64,000 nt of DNA from Plantago major (GCA_026545765.1 CM048840.1:89804877-89868876), one strand, 5' to 3'. Shown: positions 11,213 to 22,787, counted from the first letter of the stretch. Made by a program: numbers and translations. Notes: generated by a model from the sequence alone, not told the origin.

Positions 11213-11821
11213 GTCTCCTGAGAGACGGTCTTATAGAGAGACTAAAAAAGACGGACAAATATTATAGTTATAACAAAAAAATTAGACGTTTTACTAAGAA
11301 TATCGGTGACATACATATACATAAAAATGATATAAAATATTAAATTATAAAATATTACTGTACAACAATATGCATATACTTAAGAACATAAATTCGTCTT
11401 TTAGGTCTCTCACTAATACACGTTTAATACTTTGTGCAATACAAGTTTTGTAAAAATAAAAGATGAATATAATGTTGCTATCATGAACATAAACTGCACG
11501 GTCTATATTACATCGAAACTCCCTGTAAAGTTGTCTAGTTACTAGAATAGATCAGCAATTATATTTAAAAGGATTGTTAGACCCGGTTTCTGCATTAGTC
11601 TCACCCACTATAGCGATGGGACTCACATCGTAGGTCCCATCGCACATGAGAGGTGAGACCACCGGGGTAAGACCGGTATCGAATTTTCCCATTTAAAAGT
11701 CCCAAGATACCTTTTCCTACACTTTTGCAACATTTTATATGTACATGAACGTCATTGACTTGGATTTAAATATAATTGTTAATCTATTGAATACGCATTA
11801 CTTTTTATGAATAATTAAAAC
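11213..11821. other. Spacer with two possible small inverted-repeat elements
   Basis: GAGAGACGGTCTTA near 11219 and TAGGTCTCTCAC near 11403 form a weak inverted pair that may mark a small MITE. At about 11580-11685 GTCTCACCCA and TGAGAGGTGAGAC, with GACCCGGT and AAGACCGGT outside them, form a stem-like palindrome. No coding sequence is seen. Confidence 0.35.
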
Positions 11822-11997
11822 CCCTATGCAAAAGCACCTCCCTTTGGACCAGCGCGATTACTCATGGGTAACTCTCTCGGATGCTGGTCCCACTGTACTA
11901 ACACAAGTCCTTTCGCATGTATTTTGTCCTCAATCGTACGCGAATCGGGAAACTTCCCAGTTGGTCACCCATCTTAAGATTATTCCAGAGCAAGCAC

Positions 11998-12101
11998 GTT
12001 TAACCCTGTAGTTCTTATAGATGGATTCATGTTCCCTTTAAGCTGTTTGTTTAACCCTGAAGTTCTTATAGATGGATTCATGTTCCCTTTAAGCTGTTTG
12101 G
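11998..12101. repeat. 51-bp tandem duplication inside the left Cassandra LTR
   Basis: A segment beginning TTTAACCCTG and ending AAGCTGTTTG occurs twice, 51 bp apart, with one base difference. The right LTR has it once, so it is a local duplication. Confidence 0.85.
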
Positions 12102-12384
12102 ACTTGACTTGAAACTTTGGGGCGTTACATTCACCCCTCTTGAATTGTGCGACGTCCCCGCCGCACCATGGTCCGGCCAACCGTCCACGGGTTTTGGGTT
12201 GACATGGCTCTGATACCATTTGTAACGACCCGTACCACTAATGGGCTGAGCCCCAACCCTTTGACTTGAAACTTTGGGGCGTTACATTCACCCCTCTTGA
12301 ATTGTATGACGTCCCCGCCGCACCATGGTCCGGTCAACCGTCCACCCCTTGTGGGTTTTGGGTTGGCACGGCTCTGATACCATT

Positions 12385-12671
12385 TGTAACGACCCGGACC
12401 ACTAATGGGTTGAGCCCTGACCCTTTGAGCTGGTGTGGTTACTCATGGGAAGCTCTCCGGGTGATATGCTGCCCCACTGTACCAACACAGTGCGCGAATC
12501 GGGAGACTTCCCAGTTGGTCACCAATTATAAGATTGCTCCAGAGCAAGCACGCTTAACCCTGGTGTTCTTATAGATGGATTGCTGAAAATAAAGGTACAC
12601 TTTGTTGGTATGTGTAGTGTTCTCGATCCCTTTAAATTGTTTGGAATTGATTTGAAACTTCGAGAGTTACA
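12385..12671 (-). repeat. Cassandra LTR with 5S rRNA-derived pol III promoter boxes
   Basis: On the minus strand GGGTTAAGCGTGCTTGCTC (12542-12560) matches the 5S A-box region and GGTGACCAACTGGGAAGTC (12505-12523) matches the C-box region, in the right order and about the right spacing. The left LTR shows the same at 11951-12006. This is what defines Cassandra LTRs; it is not a 5S rRNA gene, because sequence outside the boxes has diverged. Confidence 0.8.
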
Positions 12672-13296
12672 GTATTTGTTATAAAAATAAGTTTCCTTGT
12701 GTGTGGTCTAAGTCAAGAGTTACTGGAAAGTTAGTCAGGAAACAGCAGAAACCGAGTCTGATGGGAGAGTTAAACTTGGTTCAGGACCATCTGAGCTAAT
12801 AGTTGTGAATCCAAATAAAAAGACTAAAGTAGGAAACTATGTTGGATACCAATTAGCCCATGGTCCAGTGGCAGGGCCTTTGATGTCGGACGACGAGTTT
12901 AGCCAAATCCGTGCAACGTTCACTAAGTACAATGTGTGGTTCACGCCGTATAATAAGAGTGAGAAATGGGCTGGAAGCTTATACGCTGATTGGAGAGGAG
13001 GCAAGGAAAACTTAGCTACATGGAGCCAAAGGTATTATTCAGACTAATTACATTTTTCTGGTGATTGCGACGAATGCTTTCTGTGACAAAAGACGGATAC
13101 ATAAGTTATGATACTTTTGGTTTTTCTTACTTTTTGTATGCAGGGATAGGGATGTTCAGAACAAGGACATTGTACTATGGTACACAATAGGCTTTCACCA
13201 TGTACCTCGACAAGAAGATTTCCCGATCATGCCGACGTTAAGTCAATTGTTTGAGTTACGGCCATCCAATTTTTTCGAGCACAATCCGACAGTCAA

Positions 13297-13621
13297 TATC
13301 AAGACTAGAGACTGCACAGAAGAAGAAGAAGAAAACAAATTCTGTATAACAGAATTTGTTAAGACAAAAACGAACAAAACGCACTTCTCTACTATTACGT
13401 TTTTGTAATTAGTTAAAGCACGACTTATACCTTCCGCATAAAGACTTGTACATAGCGGTCAGATTAGAAGTTAGTTAGAAAAGCTATAAAGATAGCTCAT
13501 CTCTCTGCTTTTCATTTTTATCTGATTCATTCATGTTTCTTTTTCATTTTCGATTGTAAAGAAAGGTTACAGTTATTCATACTGTAACTTGGTTTGATCA
13601 ATACAATTCTGTATTTTCTCA
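13297..13621 (+). repeat. 5' LTR of Copia-A
   Basis: Begins TATCAAGACTAGAG and ends TATTTTCTCA. Differs from the 3' copy at three positions (G/A near 13381, C/T near 13460, C/A near 13609). Confidence 0.93.
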
Positions 13622-13683
13622 TAGTATGAAGTCAATTGCTTATGAATTTGCCTTTACCTTCATTGTCAAAGATTCATTCAATC

Positions 13684-16600
13684 ATGTTACAAGAGCAGAG
13701 TCAAAGGTGTTTACAGTCTCACCCTGTTAATTCCATGGCTATGATGAGTGTTAATTCTGAGGCTCACCCTGTTGGTTCTGCAACTGGTAATGGTTAAGCT
13801 TGTGCTGTCAACAAGTTTGTCAAGTTTCAAAACAAGGGCAAAACAAGGCCACATTGCTCCCATTGTGATTTGCCAGGTCATACAATTGAATCATGCTTTC
13901 AGATTCATGGATTTCCACCAGGCTGGAAGGATAAGCCTAATTCCAAGTTTCAGAAGCATAAGCCTAATGTTCAATATCAGAGGAACAATTTCAAGCCTAC
14001 TGCAGCTGCTCTACATTTGGATTCAAATGAGGATGGTAATTCTGAGCAGGATTTTACATTTGATCAAAGTGCTTATCATCAATTTTTGGCTTTTCAGAAA
14101 TATCAAGCTGAGCTAAAAGCACAAGCTAAGCATACAGTAGCTAGTGTAGTGGCATCCACCTCACTTGCTTCTGCAACTAATGAGCAATCAGGTAAATCTG
14201 GTATTCATAAAAGGTTTTTCTGCATGAATATTTGTGTTGATAAGCATGTTAAATCCAGTTGGATTCTTGACACTGGAGAATCAGATCATATGATATGTGA
14301 TAGTGCTCTTTATTGTGATGTACCTTCTGTTGTTGATATTGATATAATTTTACCAACTGGTGATCATACTAAAGCAACTCTCATTGGTTCTGTTAAGATA
14401 TTTGATTATTTGGAATTAGAAAGTGTTTTATTTGCTCCTGCTTTTGGTTTTAATTTGCCATCTATATCAAGTCTAACCAAACCAGGAAAACTTGCAGCTT
14501 GTTTTATCTTTGACAAATGTTTTTTACAGGGTTTGAAAACACACAAGCTGATTACTTGTGCTGAAGTTAAAAATGGTCTTTATCATCTCAAAGATTCCTT
14601 GATTGCTGCTAAGAATGATCAACCAGTTGGCACAGCACTTAGTGCAAGTTCTAGTGTTTCTACTTCCATTTGGCATGCTAGACTAGGTCATGTACCTTTC
14701 AATAAGCTGTGTACTTTGCCTATTTCTGGTGATTCTCATTGTAATATTCCATCTACATGTGATGTATGTCAGTTTGCTAGACAAAAGAAGCTGTCTTTTC
14801 CTGTAAGCAAATCTTGTACTCATACATGTTTTGAATTAGTGCATAGGACATCTGGGGTCCATTTCATGTTTCTTCTCATGATAATTACAAGTATTTCCTT
14901 ACTATTGTTGATGATTTTACTAGATGCACTTGGATATGTTTGATGACACATAAATCTGAGGCAAGAAAGCATATTATGGATTTTTGTGTTATGGTCAAAA
15001 ATCAGTTCAATACTACTGTGAAAAGTATTAGGTCTGACCATGGTCAGGAGTTCCTTTTCCATGAGTTTTATAAGTCTCAGGGAATAATTCATCAAAGGTC
15101 ATGTGTAGCTACACCTGAACAAAATGGTGTAGTAGAGCGCAAACACCAGCATATTTTACAGGTTGCCAGATCACTTCTATTTCATTCTCATTTACCAGTT
15201 GAGTTTTGGTCTGATAGTGTAATGTGTGCTATTCACATAATAAACAGGTTACCATATGCTAATTTACAAGGCAAATCTCCTTTTCAAATGCTTTACAACA
15301 AGCCTGTAAATTATGATTATATGAGAACTTTTGGCTCATTATGTTATGTTAGTACACTAAACACTAACACACACAAGTTTGACAAGAGAGCTGTCAAATA
15401 TGTCTTTCTTGGCTATTGTTTTGGAGTAAAAGGGTATAAATGTTATCAGTTGGATAATAAACAAATTCTTATTTCCAGAAATGTGATTTTTAAAGAAAAT
15501 GTATTTCCTTTTCATCCAAGTTACATCTCTGATAACATTAGTACTCCTACTGAAAATCATGATTCAACACAGTTTCTCTATAACTATGAGGTTGAGCAAA
15601 ATTTTCATAACACAATGCCAAGAACAGATTCAGTTGTACAACATCAAGTTGTTAACACTAGTCCTGTGCAAAATACCATTATTCATGCACAAACTAGTGA
15701 TAACACTTTATCAGTTCAAAATATTAATGTTGCAGAATTCACTGAGTTTTCTGATGCAGTTTCTTCTGAGTTGATAGATCATACAGGTACTGAAGAAACT
15801 AATGTCATTGCACCTGTCAGACAATCAACCAGGAGAAGAACAACACCTACACATCTACAAGTTTATGAGTTTGCTCTTCCACCTTCATTAAAGCACACAG
15901 AGCAAGCTAATCAAGCATTAGCTGTGCACACCACACCTTATCCTATCTCTAATTACTTGTCTACTAACAAATTATGTCCTGAATTTGCTTGTTTTACAGC
16001 TGCTATTTCTAAAATATTTGAGCCTAAAACCTTTAAAGAAGCAAATAAGCATCAAGAGTGGTAGCAGGCAATGCAAGCTGAGCTCATAGCATTAGAGAAA
16101 AACAACACTTGGTTACTTACTCATCTACCTGCTGGTAAACATACTATAGGATGCAAATGGGTATACAGATTAAAGTACAAGTCAGATGGCTCTACTGAAA
16201 TATACAAGGCCAGGCTTGTAGCTACAGGATACACACAGGAGGAAGTGCTGGACTACTTTGAAACATTTTCACCTGTCACCAAGTTAACTACTGTGAGAAC
16301 TTTATTATCAGTAGCTTCAATTAAAAGATGGCATTTATATCAATTAGATGTCAATAATGTTTTTTTACATGGTGACTTAGATGAGGAAGTATATATGGTT
16401 CCCCCTCCTGGTTATTGTCAACCAAATGACAATAGAGTATGCAAGCTTACCAAGTCATTATATGGCCTAAAACAGGCATCTAGGCAATGGTTTAACAAGC
16501 TTACATCTTGTTTATTGAATTTTGGTTACATACAATCTCAGGCTGATAACTTATTATTTGTTAAACATAGCACTAACTCTTTCACAGCTTTAGCTGTTTA

Positions 16601-17555
16601 TGTTGATGATGTTATCTTAGCAGGAGATGATATAAATGAGATCAACAAGGTGAAAGAACATTTACATGATCAATTTACAATCAAGGATCTTGGCAAGCTA
16701 AGATACATGCTTGGATTAGAGGTGGCACAGTCAGAAGAAGGGATTGTTCTGACACAAAGAAAATATGCTTTGGACTTACTTAAAGAGACAGGTTATTTGG
16801 GATGTAAACCTGCATCTACACCAATGGAGAGCAAATCCAGATTAACATCTACAGAGGGCACACCACTACCAGATCCATCAGTATACAGAAGATTAATAGG
16901 AAGGCTGGTTTATTTAAACATTACCAGACCTGATCTCAGCTTTGCCATTCAAAATTTGAGTCAGTTCATGAGCAAGCCAACCTCAGCTCATTTGGATGCT
17001 GCACACAGAGTACTAAGGTATATAAAGACTGCACCAGGCAAAGGCATCTTGTTATCAAGGAAGAATGGGTTTCAATTAAGTGCATACAGTGACAGTGATT
17101 GGGCTACCTGCCCAGATACAAGGAAAAGTATCACAGGATTCACTATATTCATGGGTTCATCATTGATATCTTGGAAAAGTAAGAAACAACAAACAGTTAG
17201 CAGAAGTAGCACTGAAGCTGAATATAGAGCTCTTGCATCCACAGCTTGTGAGATTCAATGGCTGTTCTATTTGCTTAAAGATCTTGGAGTTGAATTACAA
17301 GGACCAGCTCATATCTACACAGACAGTAAAAGTGCATATTGCCTCGCCAACAACCCAGTACAGCATGAGAGATCCAAACACATCGAATTGGACTGTCATT
17401 TTATTAGGGAAAAGATTCAAACTAAAGTCATGAAGCTATTCCATATTCCTACAGAGCAAATGACTGCAGATATTATGACGGAGCCGCTTGGAGGGCCTCT
17501 CTTTATTACACATAGTTCCAAGTTGTCCATGACTGACATCCATGCTCCAACTTGA
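13684..17555 (+). pseudogene. Copia-A gag remnant and pol polyprotein
   Basis: Only the gag C-terminus survives, with zinc knuckle CSHCDLPGHTIESC at about 13850-13890, preceded by a stop (TAA near 13795). Protease has ILDTGESDHM where ILDSGASDHM is usual, an A-to-E change beside the catalytic Asp. GAG-pre-integrase WHARLGHVPFNKL and its CX2C pair follow. A one-base frameshift near 14845 cuts the integrase; beyond it SDHGQEF and RKHQHIL supply later catalytic acids. A TAG at 16063-16065 interrupts QEW/QAMQAEL. Reverse transcriptase is complete with YVDDVILAGDD; RNase H ends ADIMTEPL. One missense site, one frameshift and two stops mean no functional polyprotein. The lineage within Copia is not assigned. 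Confidence 0.88.
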
Positions 17556-17564
17556 GGGGGGGGG
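17553..17564 (+). other. Polypurine tract of Copia-A
   Basis: TGAGGGGGGGGG lies immediately before the 3' LTR, the usual plus-strand priming site. Confidence 0.85.
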
Positions 17565-17886
17565 TATCAAGACTAGAGACTGCACAGAAGAAGAAGAAAA
17601 CAAATTCTGTATAACAGAATTTGTTAAGACAAAAACGAACAAAACACACTTCTCTACTATTACGTTTTTGTAATTAGTTAAAGCACGACTTATACCTTCC
17701 GCATAAAGACTTGTACATAGCGGTTAGATTAGAAGTTAGTTAGAAAAGCTATAAAGATAGCTCATCTCTCTGCTTTTCATTTTTATCTGATTCATTCATG
17801 TTTCTTTTTCATTTTCGATTGTAAAGAAAGGTTACAGTTATTCATACTGTAACTTGGTTTGATCAATACAATTATGTATTTTCTCA
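17565..17886 (+). repeat. 3' LTR of Copia-A
   Basis: Matches the 5' LTR except for three substitutions and one fewer GAA triplet. Confidence 0.93.
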
Positions 17887-17922
17887 GTCAATGTAAAATT
17901 ATCAGAGAACATGATGAAATGA

Positions 17923-18594
17923 AGATGGATCAGGATGTTAGTTATGACCAAAAGTAACCATCCCAACTTCTGAAGCACTCATCGCATTTGGCATTTTTTG
18001 ACCCAGAACACGGCTTTTGGTGTCTATTGAAATGATTTTGAGCATATTTTCAAGTGGCAGTGTAGCCTAATTCCAGATATCAGACGATGATGATCCCACT
18101 TTTATGTACGTTTATTTACATTTCAAAATGTTGAACATGCTCTGCATTTTTATACGGCTTCGTAATTCAATAGTGTCTTTCTTTGTTTGGGAATTGGGAT
18201 GTTACAAGGAATTTCAACTTCGCTAGTACTTATTAAGAGTTAAGGGATATACATTTTACACCAAAAGGATTTTAAAAAGAGGAGTTTGAACCAAGTTCAA
18301 AGAAGAAAGATATGAAATTTGGGAAAAAGAAAAGCATCGGAGAACAACAATATTATTCGGATGAGCCCTGAATAATTATTTCAGCCAAATCAATCTATTC
18401 ATTCATCTCAACAATTAAACACCCACCATGGATATGTTTAAACAAAAATTGGTTTCGTAAACATTCATATTTTTTTAGACCATATAAATTCAAAAATAGT
18501 GTTTTCACAATATGACAGTTATATGAAAGAAAAATAACTTTTCTATTTTCAATATCGACTTAAACATAAGTCTCTGTTAAATTATGTTATACTA
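17923..18594. other. Non-coding sequence downstream of the amine oxidase relic
   Basis: Probably the old 3' UTR and flank of the amine oxidase gene. No other structure is recognised. Confidence 0.4.
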
Positions 18595-19330
18595 GTGCTA
18601 ACACGTGGCGATGCCACGATATAACTTACTTTTAACAATAATAGAAAGAGGAGAACAAAATAAATTACTCGAGAACATCAGTAGTCAAACTTACTTGTAA
18701 ACAACGTTAGCTGCGGTGTCGGTGGGTAGTTATTCTTCATCAAATACTATATCATTGAGTCGTTTTTATGCTAACGATAGAAAATGTGAAAATACGACTC
18801 ATCATAACGGATATGCTTTGAAAGGGGTAGGATCCAACCTTAACCCGTTTGGGATCCAACAGGTTCATAACATATATCTTATATCGGGTCTTACTGTACC
18901 AGACGTGTTAATTAGTACTAACAGATACATGTTTTAAAAAAATTGTATCCCCTCAAACACGAACAAAAATAAAATACAAAAGTATACAACACAATCAATA
19001 GGGTTGGTTCCCAACAACCCCCGTTGTCGTATGTGGTCACCCCATCACACACACAAAATTTCATATGTTGCGGTTATCCCCCCTCCCCCCCCAACGCGGC
19101 CCGTTACAGAGATTAAAGAGAGTTTACCGCCTAGAGAGTACCTGTCAGACCCCCCCCCCCCATACCCGTTCTGTGTCAAGAAAGTATGGTGAAGATCGAA
19201 GAGAGTTTCCCCGCCTAGAGAGTATCTGCCATATCCCCCCCAACCATCGAGGTGGTATGTGATCATCCCACCACAGACACAAAAATTATTATTCTACAAA
19301 CATAATTTCACATGATACAGTATATTTTTT
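18595..19330 (+). repeat. Unnamed dispersed repeat, first of two tandem plus copies
   Basis: Starts near the palindromic edge ACACGTGGCGATGCCACG and contains the same blocks as the inverted copy at 1310-2212. CGCCTAGAGAGTA units occur at about 19119 and 19209. A diverged second copy follows at 19500. No coding capacity. Confidence 0.6.
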
Positions 19331-19336
19331 TCAGCA

Positions 19337-19355
19337 CCCCCCCCCCCCCCCCCCC
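19337..19355. repeat. Run of 19 cytosines
   Basis: An uninterrupted C19 run between the two copies of the dispersed repeat. Shorter C runs occur at about 19150 and 19495. Run length may be affected by sequencing. Confidence 0.9.
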
Positions 19356-19499
19356 GTATGTGGTCACTCCACCACACACGAAAATTATAATTCTACAATC
19401 ATAATTGCAAATGCTACCATGCTACGGTTGTATTATGGATCAAGAAAGTAGAGAGAAGATCGAAGAGAGTTTCCCCGCCTAGAGAGTATATGCAAGACC

Positions 19500-19915
19500 C
19501 CCCCCATGCCATGCCACTGTATATTTCGCTTTTAATAATAAATAGAAAGAAAATGACAGAGTGACATAATAAACTAATCGAGAAAAATAATACAGTCAAA
19601 CTTTTATGTAAACAACATTGGTCATAGTTTCGGTGGGCAGTTCTTTGTCCAATATAAAATGATTAAGTATTTTTTTTATGTTAACTATATAAAACACAAC
19701 TCGCCACATGCTTTTAAAGGGGTAGGATTCAACCCGAATTCGTACAGGACCAGACAGGTTGATATCATATATTTTATATCAGGTCCTCTAACCGTACACA
19801 ACCCGTTAATTAGTATCGGATGCATGTTTTAAAAAAAAAAGTTGTATCGCTCAAATGTGAACCAAAATAAATTATAAAAGTGTATAACGCATAACATGGT
19901 AGGTTTAAAAAGTGT
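19500..19915 (+). repeat. Unnamed dispersed repeat, second tandem copy
   Basis: Aligns in order with 18620-18990: TTTTAATAATAAATAGAAAG, then CAACATTGGTCATAGTTTCGG, then AAAGGGGTAGGATTCAACC, then CCCGTTAATTAGTATC, then ATGCATGTTTTAAAAAAA. Many substitutions and small indels separate the copies, so the duplication is not recent. Confidence 0.6.
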
Positions 19916-20386
19916 GGGTAGTTTATTTGGTTACTTTATGAAAAGTTTCAAAGTACAAAATAAGATAAACAATTGTACTTTAACTATAACATTGTTAATA
20001 TGAAAAAGAGAAATGATATATATGTAACTGTGTTTTGGAATAGACCAGTAAATTCATGTTAGTTATTTTGTTTCATTATGTGTGAGTATCTTTTATGCTC
20101 TTTGTATTTTTTGAGTTGTTATTAATACACGAAAAATTTCTGTTTCAAACAAAAAAGAAATCTTATTAGTGATATTTTATCATGTTTTTCGTATGCAGTA
20201 AACAAAAAGTACTGAGGGTCCATCTGAAAAGTTATTTCATCTCTGCCTCAAATCATGAAAACTTATTGACAATAGAAAAACAAATTAAATTTCATGAAAA
20301 ATTCAAACTGTTACAAATTGAACTAAAAAATCAAACACTTCTATCATATGATTGAAATTAATTGTAATATAGTAAAAGCCAGTCAG
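19916..20386. other. Non-coding AT-rich spacer
   Basis: No gene, repeat or element border is recognised. Confidence 0.5.
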
Positions 20387-21260
20387 CTAATCATCATAAA
20401 TTTGTCGTGGTTTGTCAGCAACGTAATTGGCGGACATATAGACCACTTCAAGGTCAGCGACACATCTTGGACACTGGTTGTACTTGAATGACAGCTTTGT
20501 CCTTTTGATGTGAAGTTGCATAGGATTCAACTTCTCCTTACAAAATGGTGGTATTTCATTTTTATTCAGATTTTTCAACTTGAGCCTTGAAATTCTCATC
20601 TTCAAAGACCATTTGCATAAAGTGACATAGCATACGCCTTCGTAATCTTCTTTGAACATTGCTAACCCTTGCACTCCTTCTTCTCGAAGTTTTTCATTGA
20701 CACTAAACAAGTTTATGTAGTTAAGACAATACCTCCTGGTGATTTAGACACTTTGAAACATTCATCAATCTATATGCTTCATCTTATTTCTCTTTTTCAA
20801 AAAAAAAATATATATATATATTCCTGTGAGCAAAGGTAAATAAGTAAAATAGATCAAAAAACATGAAGGTGGCGTAACAACTCATTTACACTTACCAAAG
20901 ATTTTCGGAATACAACTTCCGGGTTTTGTGCTTCGAATAGTCTATCGAGCAATTTCTTTGGAATTATAAATGTAGCATCAAGACGTATCTTTTTGAGAAC
21001 AGATGGGATATATATTACACAACTTGTTCATCAGTGGGCAACTATAAATTCAAATTTGCATATATGTTAGAGCTACAAACATTAATATATAATGGAATAT
21101 TGCAAAATGAATTTAGATATATAGATCACCTTATGTTCGCGAGTGCCCATGCATTTGGTGACTGGAGCGCAACCTTCTCCAAGATACAGATGATCAGATC
21201 ATCCGACAACTGGAGTGCCGTGTCAGATTGAAAAACTCCAACCCTAGTCGAGCTCTTCAT
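20387..21260 (-). pseudogene. F-box protein At1g67623-like (gene A), decayed
   Basis: Exon 1 (21130-21260) starts with ATG and encodes an F-box-like helix, LSDDLIICILEKVALQSPNAW, then ALANIR split in phase 2. Exon 2 (20896-21043) gives VLKKIRLDATFIIPKKLL and NPEVVFRKSL. Exon 3 (20387-20823) gives AYRLMNVSKCLNHQE, YCLNYINLF, REEGVQGLAMF and a C-terminal CPRC motif. Splice sites are GTGATC, GTAAGT and AG acceptors at positions matching genes B and C. This family joins an F-box to Sel1/TPR-like repeats and is expected to act as a substrate receptor of SCF ubiquitin ligases. Exon 2 needs a frameshift near 21010, and exon 3 has a stop and a shift near 20730-20800. First in an array of three minus-strand relatives. 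Confidence 0.75.
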
Positions 21261-22189
21261 TTTTAAGTTATGAAGCATATCTTTCCTCAATGCGTAGCCT
21301 CAACTATATATAGGTTCATGGTAAGTAACTACTTAATGAACAAATCATACTAATGATATTCTCGACTCACGTAGATGGGAACGTGATATTTATGTTGCCA
21401 TTTACGTATGTGCTCTAAATCTATCATAATTTGTCTACACATCGATTGGGTTTTATTTGGATCTTGTAGGCACATTCCAAATTTGTACCATCAGACGAAA
21501 CCTAACAACTGAAAATTCACTCGAGTTGGTTCTTTTATATTTCGCTTAAATTTTATCTATGGAAATAAAATAACAACCGGATCTATAATTGAGGAAATAT
21601 ATACGTATACTTATAATAGATCTGACGAAATCTATGAAGATATTAAGTTAAATATTCTAAAGATACATAAAGATTTTATAATGCTAGGGTCAATATTGGA
21701 ATAAAATCCTGGACTTTAGTATTATGGGTTTGAATTCGAGCTTGTATACCCTGATTTATAGGAAGTGATACATTTATATTTTCTACTCATGAATAATTCA
21801 ATAACCCAAACTAAAATAAGCTGAATTGCGTGAAGTTGTTAGTATATGTATTTTTTATTATTTATGTCTTAATAGTACACGAAATTAACTCGTTTACTGA
21901 TAAGTGTCTTTAGTTCTATATTTCAAAAATAGTTTATTTCTTAACATGTCCTAAAATTAAACAACAATAAAATCGAAAGTGGAACGCTATTTCAATAAAA
22001 AAACTAAATCAAATTCGTATAGTACCAACTAAAAGGTTCAAGACAAAACACATAATAAATTGATTTAAATAAAACCAACCAACAAAACACCGGGAGTATT
22101 AATAAATACGAATAACTACATTACATCCAGTATAGCACCTAATTTTTCAGAATTTGGTACTTGAGGAACTTGGACATGAAAGCTATTTA
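21261..22189. other. Intergenic spacer between F-box genes A and B
   Basis: AT-rich and without a recognisable gene. The short stretch 21261-21330 upstream of gene A contains CTATATATAG on the minus strand about 40 bp before the ATG, a possible TATA box. Confidence 0.4.
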
Positions 22190-22787
22190 TCAGTCTGCAG
22201 TGCACCTCTTGCAACGAATAAGCCTCCCAAATGCATATACTTGATTTCGGTGTAAAAAATCATCATAATCCGAACTCTTCAAGGGGTTGTAGAACTTTTG
22301 GACCTCAACTTCGTCGGTTTGGGGTAAATTCATATCCATAAGTCTCAAGCGAAGTAACAACCTGTTCCTATCAACCATTCCCGCTTCTTGGACTTCACAT
22401 AGTATTCTTGAAAGTTCTTCGACCCCTTCGTCCCTTATGGATTCCCGTTTATTCAACAACTTGAAAAAACACAATGTATATTTGGTTTCGATGTGGCTGA
22501 GCTGTGTTGCAAGACTAAGGTACTGCAATGATTCATCAGTTTTGAAGTCCACGAAGAAGTATTCCTGAAATGAATAGTAATTCATTGTTTCTCGTTACAA
22601 TTGTAGCTTGAACTAGATCACAGAATTATAAGTTTAAAATCATACCAGAGCTTTTCTTTAAATGACTTCTGGATGTCATGCTACATATAAATTGGCCAGC
22701 ACGTGTTTTGGTATGACGGAATCTACTCCAATTCAAAGTACGTTCAGCAGGGGTTGCTCCATACCAACTTTGCTAAGAGTAGTGTAA
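22190..22787 (-). pseudogene. F-box protein At1g67623-like (gene B), exons 2 and 3
   Basis: Exon 2 (22646-22787, 142 nt, the same length as in gene C) reads KVGMEQPLLNVL, VIPKHVLANLYVA, HPEV and RKAL, with three in-frame stops. After a GT-AG intron, exon 3 (22190-22564) is clean for 124 codons: EYFFVDFKTDESLQYLSLAT, KYTLCFFKLLNKRESIRDEGVEEL, ending RCKRCTAD. The acceptor of exon 2 (TTTTCGTAG at 22788-22796) expects a phase-2 exon upstream. That exon is found at 60441-60535, on the far side of a 37.6-kb retrotransposon nest, so the gene is physically split in intron 1. The stops in exon 2 show it is a pseudogene in any case. Confidence 0.78.

Larger units (their letters stand above)
11822..12671 (-). 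mobile_element. Cassandra-type TRIM retrotransposon, three LTRs and two internal domains
   Basis: Read on the minus strand, LTRs begin and end with TGTAAC/GTTACA-type termini and carry a 5S rRNA-derived core. From right to left: LTR 12385-12671 (287 bp), primer site complementary to initiator Met tRNA at 12371-12382 two bases away, internal domain 12287-12384, short LTR 12221-12286 (66 bp, 5S core deleted), a second primer site at 12207-12218, internal domain 12130-12220 ending in a purine-rich AAGAGGGGTGAA, and LTR about 11822-12129. The two internal domains are near copies (period 157 bp). Such LTR-internal-LTR-internal-LTR arrays arise by unequal recombination. No protein is encoded, as in all Cassandra elements. 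Confidence 0.82.
13297..17886 (+). mobile_element. Young Ty1/Copia retrotransposon (Copia-A)
   Basis: LTRs at 13297-13621 (325 bp) and 17565-17886 (322 bp) differ by three substitutions and one 3-bp GAA-repeat indel. The 5-bp duplication GTCAA is at 13292-13296 and 17887-17891. A polypurine tract abuts the 3' LTR. The internal region codes for the zinc-knuckle end of gag and all of pol, but most of gag and any good primer site after the 5' LTR are missing. LTR ends are TAT...TCA rather than TG...CA. At 4590 bp it is close to the normal size only because pol is nearly full length. Confidence 0.93.
12718..17922 (+). pseudogene. Copper amine oxidase, last two exons only, interrupted by a Copia element
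   Basis: Exon 12718-13031 reads SYWKVSQETAETESDGRVK, VVNPNKKTKVGNYVGYQL, YNVWFTPYNKSEKWAGSLYAD; a 112-bp GT-AG intron (13032-13143) follows, then [41 protein letters not shown]. These are the C-terminal blocks of plant copper amine oxidases (oxidative deamination of putrescine and other amines, topaquinone cofactor); the second histidine pair GFHHVP belongs to the copper site. The Copia at 13297-17886 splits the last exon; one GTCAA duplicate later the frame resumes and ends at TGA 17920-17922. About 160 of the usual 650-750 residues remain, and the topaquinone region is absent. The Cassandra TRIM lies directly upstream, where the missing exons should be. Confidence 0.85.

Noticed and set aside
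12502..12560. 5S rRNA gene
   Set aside because: Only the promoter-box regions match; it sits inside a TRIM LTR with primer site and partner LTRs, so it is a Cassandra element.
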